Source: Bugula neritina (Eukaryota > Bryozoa > Gymnolaemata > Cheilostomatida > Bugulidae). From it: a stretch of 64,000 nucleotides of DNA. Below the pieces are notes generated by a model. That model ran no database searches. It saw only the letters and a program-made list of their open reading frames with translations, and was not told where the DNA came from. Below, piece after piece: positions 49,601 to 61,600 of this stretch; within the stretch, counting starts at the first letter, position 1, and the number at the start of each line of letters is the position of its first letter. The translations under genes were made by a program, and so were the position numbers. Location: contig OZ037765.1 in the NCBI GenBank assembly GCA_964035545.1, positions 25,866,504 to 25,930,503 of the forward strand. Reading direction: 5' to 3'.

Positions 49601-52600
49601 TCAGGCTATGCCAAACTAGATGATGAAGTTTGTGAATCATCAGAGCCACCCTCTGCTAACGTAGCCTTCCGCTCTGTTTACCAAGCTTGGAGTAAGTCTG
49701 TCATTACGGCTATAATTTATTGTAAAATAAGGCATCGCAGCTTGAACATGAATTTGATTTCGGCAATAATTACATAATTTAGCAATTTTGTATTTGTAAA
49801 AATCTATTTTATGTCCAACTCAGACATTTTTGGCATTTATTGCTTTTTTCTCATATTGTATTTACCTTTCTTATTTTGAAATGCAGACCTGTGGACTATT
49901 CAGGTTTTTAAACTAGTAATTTAGTGTGAGAATATGATGCTACCTGAAACTGCTAAAATAGTGTAACTCACAGGAACTAGTGTCACTATTCATAAACGTT
50001 TAAATGTAAATAGTTTTTGTAGTTTTGGGAGAAAATTTGAATTGATCATAAAATATTAAGGCCTTGGTGTGGTAGCTCTGCTTATGCAATATTTAGTGCG
50101 CAATTAGCATTTACAAAGATGCACTAGTTTATGGGTAGGGAAAAATTCAGTTGTTGAGTTATTGTCACTGAATTATTCAACTTTCCGTTCTATTCTGATG
50201 CATAACTCCAATGTTACAATTTATTGCTGTTTTAGGAACTTATTGCCCACCTCATGGAAATGTCAGCAACTCAGTCAACTATACTAACATACACGCTGTT
50301 CACAACTATTCCAAAATAAATACTCAGCTATTATTCTCATGTGTTGATGGATATAAATTGAATACAAACACTGGTCCAACTGTTTGTGATCCTCGGACTA
50401 GAGCATGGACACCAGCCCTTACTTGTATTGGTAATGTCATTTTTAGTCTCTTCTATCAAGTCTAACATACCACTGGCTGTCTCATGTTCAGTATGCACAC
50501 ATATTTGTTTTTATCACAATTACTCTTGAGAGTGTGTATTTTCTTGTTTTGCCTCGTCTCGAGATTTTCAACTTGTGTTATTTAACGCTGTTCAACAACC
50601 ATAACATGTTAATGATGCGCTCAAGAATTATATTATACGCAGTTAATTCTTGTGATATGTTTACAGACATTGAATGTAGCAATGTCATACCGACGACGGA
50701 GAACCTGACAGTGAGCAGTGCCAACCGAGGCTATCTAGCGACAATAAACTACACGTGTCTTACGGGTCACTACTTCTCAGACAATTCCTCTGTGCACACT
50801 AGTGTCTGTGTATCCAGTGAAGATTGGTCTATTACTGAGCCACAGATATGTTCCCGTGAGTCATCATGTAAACATTCCATACTTTTAAAGTATGTTTTTC
50901 AGAGAGAACATAGGTATACATGTTTCTGTACATCCTCACCTATAAGCCTTAGGGCCACACGGTGCGTATTTTCGCATGCGAAAATTGAAATCACAAGTAG
51001 CAAAGGTGTCCACTGCAGTGTCAGTGATGCGTGATAAATAAAGCTTTCATTTTTAAATCGCACTCGCTTTCAATAAAACGCAATTTACTGGAATGTAGCA
51101 CTAAAATTAAGAGATTGGGCTCGCTGAATAATTACCAGCCAATTATGTGAAGACGACAGAGACAATCGTACTTGCGTTGAGAATGCTGAGCGACAAGTGC
51201 GAATGTTTTCTCAACGCGTACAGTGGACACCTTTGCTACTTGTGATTTCAATTTTCGCATGCGAAAATACGCACCCTGTGGCCCTAGGCTAACCGCTCTG
51301 CCCTGTTCGGGTAGCGGGTGGCTGCCAGAGGCCTCGCTCAATTAGGCTTTTTAACCTAACTCTGTTCTGACCATTCAGAATTTCTGTCATTACCTATAGA
51401 CTAGTTTGCCATTTCTTTAGATATCCAAATCAAATTTTAGATGGTTAGAATTTTTAAACTTGAAGCTAGACTTTTTAGCTAAGTGAATGTCAGAACATGG
51501 CTCTAAATTCTGCATAGTCTTAAAGCAGCAAATATTTGAACTAACACTGCTGCCGTAATTTTGCTTAGTTAGTAAGAAATAAACAGCGACTGCTTGTAAT
51601 ACAAATAGCAAACATGTAATTCAAGGTGGCACACAGAAAGTTTTTTTTATATTTTGTAAGTTCCTGTAAATATGAAAATAGTATTGGTGGCTGCTCATTT
51701 GTTTAGTTATATTATACAACTATTTGTACATAGTTATAATTAACATCATTTCTTGATTGTCTCTCTCAGCTATAAAGTGTGATGAGCCGGAGGAGGTAGC
51801 TGGTACAGACATGAATATAGTTGGTGTACATTACCCTCTGCCAGTACACTATGACTGTGTTCTTGGATATGCAATCAATCCCGGGACAACAATCTCTGGC
51901 CGTGAACGTCAAACAATGGAGTGTCTAGAGAATGGGGAATGGAACTTTACTGCACACAGTCCGTGTCTACACAGTGAGTATCATGGCATCTGATTGGAAA
52001 TGTGTTTTGAGAAATATAGGAGGTTTTGCTATGAATAGTTATACTGAAACCAAAGTGGTTTTAGTAAATCCCTTCATCGTCTTCAGGCTAAGTTAAGACA
52101 CAGATATGTTTATTAGTTATTTAGACTACTATATGGTGTTATCACTTCTATATCCAACTATTTCAAATGTGTTACAATTTCTTCTACTTGCTATTCTTAT
52201 GTTAAATTTACTCACTGTTTTGAAATTCAGTTTCAGGAACAGTTTTACGTAATTTATGTATATATTTAATGATTATCTGTCAAAAGCAGTTAAAAAGAAA
52301 TTAAAGTACATGTTTTATTAGCTTCATACTTGGTTATATTTACCTTGCCTTTAAAACTCATGTTTTTGCATGCTAAGTGAAGTTTTCTTTGCTTTTAATA
52401 TTGCATGTATTATATATTTTAACTCTTTTAGAAAAAGTGTGTCCAGTACTGAATATTTATGAAGCTGTTGGTAACACATCTAATATAGAGTATGAGACTG
52501 TAGTAGAGTTTACATGTAACACTGGATTTCTATTAGCTCATGGTAGCACTCAAGAAGATATGATTGCAACTTGTTTACACACAGCTCAGTGGGATAAAGT

Positions 52601-55600
52601 TGTACCAGACTGCAGAGGTGAGTGTAGAAGAAGACAATTTCTATATCCATGCAGGTTGCTGCTGAAATGTCGCTGTATTGTGCTGTGTAGGGGATGTGTA
52701 TTAACATAAAATTATAACATTGAATTCTATTGTACTGAACTGTAATTTATTTGGTTTAGTGTTGTTTTTTAATGTATTTAATTGTATTATATTTTGTTGC
52801 ATTTTATTGGATTCTCTTGTAGCTGTAATGCATTCTATTATATTATGTTATATTGCATTGTATTATGTTGTAGCTGTATTATATTATATTGTAGCTGTGC
52901 AGTGCACCAACACATCTGCTACATCAGCTAATCTAACAGTAGCTGTTGGTGATTTAAGTTATCTGTCATCTATAAACTATACATGTGATGATGGTCACTA
53001 TTTCCCTGATAACTCTACATTCCATTCAAGTATTTGTGATGCTGCTGAGACCTGGACACTCACAGGAGACCAACTCTGTAGTCGTGAGTTGAATATTTTA
53101 ATTTAACTCTAATATACTAATATTTTTTATTGGGGACTGTAATGCAAATTAACCATGAACAGTTTAATTTTAAATTAATTTTCTTTTGAATCAATAAGAG
53201 TTTCTTACTTTATGTGAAACTTCTGAGTGCAAAATATTTTAAGACACTTTTTACAAAATAATATAAATAAAAAGATTTTCGCATAAGGCAGTTTTTTTAT
53301 GCGCATAAAATTGTTGACGCCAATAATATACAAGCTTATGATTTACTTAGCACTACTTTATACCATCGTAAAGCTGGATATATACTCAATATACGCGAAA
53401 GTTATGTTCTGTGTAAAAATTTATATAATTTATGTGTAAGCAAAATGTTTAAAATATGTCATTTACGCTTTTAAGCTTAGTGGGTAGTGCAGAACTCTTC
53501 TATTAGAAAATCTATTCAGATCACTACTCAAAGTTGATTGAATAAAGATTTGAAGTCTTTCAGACTTTAGCAAACCTCTTAAAGATTAGACCTTTGAGTT
53601 ATCTCCTTTTTTTCACAGCTATAAAGTGTGATGAGCCTGACGGGGTAGCTGGTACAGACATGGATATAGTTGGTGTACATTACCCTCTGCCAGTACACTA
53701 TGACTGTGTTCTTGGATATGCAATCAATCCCGGGACAACAATCTCTGGCCGTGAACGTCAAACAATGGAATGTCTAGAGAATGGAGAATGGAACTTTACT
53801 GCACACAGTCCGTGTCTACACAGTGAGTATCATGCCAACTAATTCAGCCATATTGTAAATGTTCTTGCTTACTCTGTGGAGAACTCAGCTTAGCAGTTGG
53901 GAAGACAACTTTAATAATGTCCATTAGTTTTGTTTCAGTTCAAATAAATACTTTTTTGTATGTGTACAAAAGGGCTCCCGTTATAAAATATATTAATAGA
54001 ATGTGACTCACTGCAAGATTTTTAAGGCAAAGCCTGTTTATTGCTGAAAGTTGTTTCGTCTGCTAGAGAAGCAGGTGTGACAATAACCTATAATAAGCCA
54101 ATATCAATAATCCAACAACTCAAGTAATTGCAAACAATTTCAGCATACTGTATGCATTCAAAAGAGTTATAAGATAATGATAGCACCAACAATTGTACCA
54201 TAAATAAACTGCTTTATAATAGCAGACAACTATTAGCAGATAAATAATAATAAAGGTACATCTGATCAACAGTTGGGTAATAATGAAGGCAATTATATAC
54301 ATTTGCATAATTTAAGCACTTGAAAATAATTAAATTATACTGAGAAGCTAGAAATAAGGTTTTTTTGCCACAATTTTATCTTTGACCATAGTTTTGTTCC
54401 TTGATTTATTGTCACATATTTTATAATTATAAAAGTTTAGGCAAGTTGTGTTCATGAATTTAATATATTCCATGGCTGATCCAGTATTATGACTCTTTAT
54501 ATCAGTCATTTTTGGTAAATTATCTTTGCTTAATTGTGTTCTTCTTTGGTTATACTACAAGTATTTCCTCACCTAGCATCTTACTTATAAAGTGCCTTTG
54601 CTTACTGAATTTACTTGGTGTGTTGCTAAATTCAGAATTATATGTACACCAGGGTAAATATTATCTACGATGTATAATATGTGTAATATATTATTGATCT
54701 ATGTGTATTATTTGAAATATTACATATTTTATTGTTCACCACTGCGTATTTTAGAAAAAGTGTGTCCCGTACTGAATATTTATGAAGCTGTTGGTAACAC
54801 ATCTGATATAAAGTATGAGACTGTAGTAGAGTTTACATGTAACACTGGGTTTCTATTAGCTCATGGTAGCACTCAAGAAGATATGATTGCAACTTGTTTA
54901 CACACAGCTCAGTGGGATAAAGTTGTACCAGACTGCAGAGGTGAGTGTAGGAGAAAACAATTTCTATATTCATGCAGGTTGCTATTGAAATGGGCGTCAT
55001 TCCAAAGTTACGACCCCCAGCTAGATGGCCCCAAATATTACTCTCATATATATGTGTAGATGATATTAAAATGTATTTGACTAATTTAAACTTTAAAATT
55101 GAATGAATAGAATGTAGAAAAATAGTCTAAAAAATTACATTGTATTTGGATATGGCTTCAGTAAACTGTTAGAGCAATGGCTTCAATAAGTCATAATATT
55201 ATGCATATGGTTTCAGTTATACATGTACACCTGTGCACATGAAACTGTAACTTAGAATCAAATTTCTTTAAATTTAATTTTTTAATTCCAAGTGTTTTTA
55301 CGTAAATTCGTCTAAATTGAAGTAGTCCAGCAGGAAGTCGTCTAAGTGGAATATATTGATGGTCGTCTTTCTGAACTGAAACCGCTAAAATGTTGCTGTT
55401 ATATATTGTAGCAGGATGTCTATTAACATGACATTATAACATTGAATTCTATTGTACTGAACTATAATGGCAGGTTTTGTATTAAAACATAACATCATGA
55501 CCCTGTGTTTATAATTGTTTTCAACTGTAATGTAGTTTATTTTAGTATTGTATTATGTTGCATTTTATTCGATTCTCTTTTAGTTTTGTTATTTTATATT

Positions 55601-58600
55601 ATTGTATTATTTTATGTTGTATTATCTTATATTCTAACATAATACGTATTATATTGTAACTATGTAACATTGTATTATATTATATTGTAACTATGCAACA
55701 TTGTATTATATTATATTATAGCTGTACAGTGCACCAACACATCTGCTACATCAGCTAATCTAACAGTAACTGTTGGTGATCTAAGTTATCTGTCATCTAT
55801 AAACTATACATGTGATGATGGTCACTATTTCCCTGATAACTCTACATTCCATTCAAGTATTTGTGATGCTGCTGAGACCTGGACACTCACAGGAGACCAA
55901 CTCTGCAGTCGTGAGTTAATCTGTTGGTCATTTATACTAACTTTATTCTAGTTTATTAAAAATCAGATCAGTCTATTCTTATTCCATCTCATTTATATAA
56001 CTTGTATCTGCATCTTTTACTTAATAAACCTCCACAACATGTCATACTTTTAAAAATACAAGTATAAATCGGATTTTCTTAGCTCTGTGGGTATGGAAAG
56101 TTAAGCTGAGAAAGCACTAATTTTCATAGAGTACTATCCAATGGATAAAATCACTAATGCAATTATTTCATATTAATTTGTCAACACACATTTTAATGCC
56201 AATAAGCAATATATTTAGAAGAAAAACAATTTTTTTAATTCACATTTTAAATCCTAAAGATATGTTGTATTATAGCATTGTTACTGTACAAGCTTTAAAA
56301 AGAAAAACTATAAAAAGCTTTTAGTCTCTCTGTACTACTCAACCATTAATGTGTTCTATGCACCATAAAACTTGTTTATTAAAATCCTATAAAATACAAT
56401 GTAGTGTCTCAAATACTTTGATGTCTGGAACTATTTTTTACTATTAAACAAAATTAAATTTTAAGAGATTATTTTTAAAACAGGAAATTGTTAACAATAT
56501 AATATACAATATGTAAGACTGGTATTGTTATTTATTAAGTTTTATTTTACATATATGTGTGCTTGTATTGGTACCACAAAGATTGCAATATTTTAATTCA
56601 ATTTCCATCCAGTTAATTCAATTCTCATCACAGTTTAAATTCAATTCTTGATAATGATCTCACATGATTAAAAAGATTTAGTGGCCGAAATACTTTTTAC
56701 AGCACATAACCTGGATTTAGAGATATAAACATGTTGCAATTCAATATTTACATTAAACAGCCATCCAGTGTCCTGAGCCTGCAATTCTGACAAACACTAA
56801 CAGGACTGTGGTTGGTACACACTTCTCCCATACTGTAAGCTATTTGTGTGACTTGGGCTATGCTACCTCACCGAATAATACCGCCAGTGGCCAGGAGCTC
56901 CAAGTGATGACCTGCCAATCTAATGGAAGCTGGTCTATTAAACCTCAACCTTGTCAATTCAGTAAGTTTTGCTAGAAACTTTATACCAGATAATAAACTG
57001 AAACCTTGTTGAAATCTTATCATTTAGCAGCTGCCTGCATTTGATCTCTTTTTGTGAAATAATCCAATCTTCTGTGGATTGTTGTGATTTCAAGAACTTT
57101 CTTTATGCTAATAGCATGTGATATGTTATTATAATATAATATATTTCAATTGTTTTTTAGAAAAAGTGTGTCCAGTACTGAATATTTATGAAGCTGTTGG
57201 TAACACATCTGATATAGAGTATGAGACTGTAGTAGAGTTTACATGTAACACTGGATTTCTATTAGCTCATGGTAGCACTCAAGAAGATATGATTGCAACT
57301 TGTTTACACATAGCTCAGTGGAATAAAGTTGTACCAGACTGCAGAGGTGGGTGTAGGAGAAGGGTATTGCTTTAACAATCTATGATCATATTGTATTATG
57401 CTCTGTTGTGTTTTATTGTATTACATTGCACTGCAATGCATTGAATTCTGATACAGCTACATATATTATATTATTTATGTTGTATTATATTATATTATAT
57501 TATATTATATTGTAGCTGTACAGTGCACCAACACATCTGCTACATCCGCTAATCTAACAGTAACTGTTGGTGATTTAAGTTATCTGTCATCTATAAACTA
57601 TACATGTGATGATGGTCACTATTTCCCTGATAACTCTACATTCCATTCAAGTATTTGTGATGCTGCTGAGACCTGGACACTCACAGGAGACCAACTCTGT
57701 AGTCGTGAGTAATTATTCATTTCTAAATATTTTGTAATAATGCATATGTATTCTTTAGGTATAAAATGTTTTGTAATCATATACATATTTACATGAAGCT
57801 TTGTGTTTTGTGGAAATGACAGAAGCTAGTTAGCTTGTGCTATGTTTTAACAAATATATGGCATATTCTTTGCAAATTATTATAATGCTACATTCTACAC
57901 CTTTACATTACATGCTATAGTGTTTTATCTTCCTATGGTATAGTGTGGTGTGGTGTTACATTTTTATATTGTTTCCAGCTGCCAGATGTCCTGATCCCCA
58001 GCCTGGTGTTTTGTCTAACATGACCATATTGGGGGTGTACTACAACCAGACTGTGGAGTATGAGTGTAACTACGGGTGCTCAGTCAACCCTCTCAATCAC
58101 ACAATCACTGGTGCTGAGCCTATCACTGAATTGACTATAACTTGCAAGTCAGATGGCACCTGGGACTCTGAGGCTATAGTTTGTAAATGTAAGTCATTGT
58201 TACTGCATAATATAATATTTCCAACACAGCTCTAAGCTAAATTTTGCAAGTACAAATGGTATTTATTTTAGTATCTTGATGAAGCATGTTTTTTATCAAA
58301 AATTTATAGGATTCACTAATTTTGAAAATCAACTATGTCTTGTATAGATTTTACCTTGTGCATGGTTGAAAAAATTAAAACATGAAACGTGCTAGAATTT
58401 GTTATTCGTCTCTATCAATGTAAGTATGTAGCCATGTATACATTTTCTAAAGCTTGCTTTGAAACATGTTGAATTATATCAAATATTTATAGTTGTTTTG
58501 CTACACAAGATACTAAAATCTATAATGCAAATATTAGTGTCAAACTTATGTTGGATTAAGTTATTGCTTTTTCCAAATACAAAATGTGCATTATGGCATA

Positions 58601-61600
58601 TTATGTAATTTAAACAAAAGTAATATTGACCAAGGTGGATAGAATTTCTAGCTTATCGATTTTTATTTGAAGTAAAGTCGCTCCAACATTTGTGCCATCA
58701 ATAGTTTATTCAAATGAAAGATTTCTATATTGTAAAATTTAAATGCGTTATATGATACGTTTGATTGCCCAACTTAAAAATACATTAGCTTGTATTGCTA
58801 ACGTTTGTGTAAGAGACATGTTTTGTACATTCACCAAGGAATCAATATGTTCCTGTCAAGAGCCTACTCAATATAAGAAATCCTTGGTATACTTTTAAAA
58901 AAAAGTAGTTATGATCGGGTTTGAACCATAAGCCACTAAAATGATCAAAAGGGTAAGACCATAGCCCTAACATAACAACGCTATGAACTGTAACTTTATT
59001 AAGAGTTCATTCCAAACTACACGTGTGACTTTTTCCTATGCGTTCTGATATGTATATTTTGCTGGTGCAAGTAAAGTTGTATACAAATATATTATTTAGG
59101 GGTGTAATTGAAAATTTTGATATTTTAATACACTCTTACCTGTTTACCTACTTAAAAAGTCAAAGCTAGGTGGTGAGCTCTTAAGCTATGCCACCACCTA
59201 GCCTTCTCGATTCAGGATAATGCAATGCTGAGTTAATGTCCTAAAGATTCCAAGTCTGGATGCAAACAATTTTATTCATTACACTTGAGTCTCATCATTT
59301 TTATGTTTGATGATTTAGTTTTTATAACTACATATGCAAACCTAACTTGTTCTGTTAGTTACAACCTTTTTAGTTGTCATTTGAAGCAATCGTGTTTAAT
59401 TGCGTTCACTATCATGTGTTCTTATAACAGCCAATTATGTTATATTCAGTTAACGTATGTCCTGAATTGGATGTTCTTGGAGGAGTGCCAAATACAACTC
59501 TCACCCACTTCTCAACTGCTGTATCCGTATTATGTGATGTTGGATTCAAAATGGCCAACGGTGTATCACCATCAGATATGATCTCCACTTGCCTAGCTAA
59601 TTCATCATGGTCTAATGACATTCCAGATTGTGATTGTAAGTTTATGTATTATTAAGTAACAGAGAGAGAAACAAGATAATATTAAATGATGTAATATTGT
59701 TATGTTCTCGGTATAACCCCCATGTGTACGTTGCTCTCCCGTAGGTAGGGTCAGATGAAATGTCGCATTGTCAACTGTAGAGTTAAGTCATAAATTATAC
59801 AACATTACCAGAAATGCACCTGAACACAGTAAAGTGTAAACTAATGCGTCAAAACTGTTTAACAATTATATTTCGAACAAGTTCATGTTATCATAAGTTT
59901 GTGTATTCTGTTAAATACTCTAAGCTTAGATATTCTAATAAAACATATTATATTGTTTAAATAAAGGTTTTGTTCTGATGAAACTAAAAATTAATTCTAT
60001 TCACTGTAATTACATTGGTCTAACCATCGCTGCTTTATTTATTTCTCATCTCTGAATTTTTAGTCAAGTTGTGTGCTTGTATGTATATTATTTGTTTGTA
60101 TTTTGTAGATTATCTCTGTCCAGACAATATGACAATGCCCAACTCTCAGCTATTTCTTGAAGGAAGACATTACTTAGATTGGGCTACATTTGTTTGCGAT
60201 CCGGGTTATGAGTACGCTGACGGAACTAGTGAGCAGCAGAGTCAGTGTGTGCAACATTCAGACACTGGTGTGGCGTGGCTTCCTTTTAGTCACAATGAAT
60301 GTATCCGTAAGTTAATTTGTGCATACACGCCAATCAGTTTTCATATCAATTTGTAGACTAACAAAAAAAGTTTATCTACAATGTGCAATACGCATAGTTG
60401 ATAAATTAGTATGATTTATTTAAATACACATGTGTAAGTAAAGTTTTGTTACATTAGGTGGTAAAGTTTTGTTATATTAAGTGTTAATCACATGTAACAT
60501 TTGATTATTCATTGATTTCAGGTGTGAACTGTGGTTACAACAACTTCTCGTGTGTGGATGAAATGTACGTCTACAGCTCACCATCTGGCTATGTTAACCA
60601 ATCTTCAGACCCTGCAGATTACACCTTTTTCGAAGATCAGCTGGAAGTGTTTGTTAAACCAAAATATATGCTGGTGCTGTTTATGTCCGACGGGAGTGAA
60701 GAGCATCTGACTGGGCATGGCTATCTCTCCTGTAACCACACTTCTCGGTGGAATGATGCTGTCTTCATCAACTGTTCGGGTAAGTGATTTTTCATTTTTT
60801 TTGGTTATACCTTTTACTCATTTTTGTTGAAAAACCAGAAAGCTGTAGTACCGCAGTGTATTATATAACTTCTGTCATATATAATGTATGCTATGTTTTA
60901 TCTCCATTGTCATTTGAGTATCTAGTCTTTCATACTGCGCCGTCTTTCTCTTGCATTTTTCTCTCACTTAGTTTTTGTAAAGCTAAACATTTTGCCATTT
61001 GTTATAAAGCATTAAGCTAAAAGCATGATTACTTTTAGTGTATGTTTCATATTTTGCCTACTATCTCATGCCATCATTAACATTTTCTCATCCCTCATTC
61101 GCACGACGATTGTGATTACATAGCATGTATGACTGTGTCTGTGGGTATCCTGTGTGGTGTAGTGTGCTATTACGTGGTTGTATGCTCTCTCTGGTGTCAG
61201 TGTGCGCCTCTAATACTGAAACTTGTGTCGATTAAAACTTGGATCCTGGGATAGAACTCTGTTACTACAGTGATATGAGGCAAGCTCTTGGCTAACACAG
61301 TGATGCAGGTATTTAAAGAAACTAATGCTGGCTATTGGTTATAGCTGCATACATTTTATTCTTTTATTTTATCAGTGAACTTATTTATTTTGTCAATTTT
61401 CACTTCAATTAAATATTAAGAAACTTATCAAAATAATGACATATTGATGTTTTTTTTGAACCATGGCAGTACTTTAGAAAATTAATTTAAAACTGCCAGC
61501 TATTTGCTATTTTTGGAAACAGTTAAAAGCAATTTCCTGACATGTCCTTAGAGTACTTTAACTGATCTTTAGTCCTGCTGAATGTTAAAAATGTGAGATA

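Noticed and set aside
50534-51034. 166-codon frame
   Set aside because: Contains the real sushi exon 50667-50855 but reads on through the donor into the intron and the MITE arm.
53990-54100. PLE-like 3' tail with GCAGACGAAAC on the minus strand
   Set aside because: It has a CTGCT/AGCAG stem and GAAA but no CUGANGA box, so it cannot be called a hammerhead; possibly an old PLE remnant.
61180-61320. tRNA-like minus-strand segment (GAGTTCTATCCC, TTAGCCAAGAGCTTGCC)
   Set aside because: B box too degenerate and acceptor stem absent; perhaps an old SINE, not a tRNA gene.
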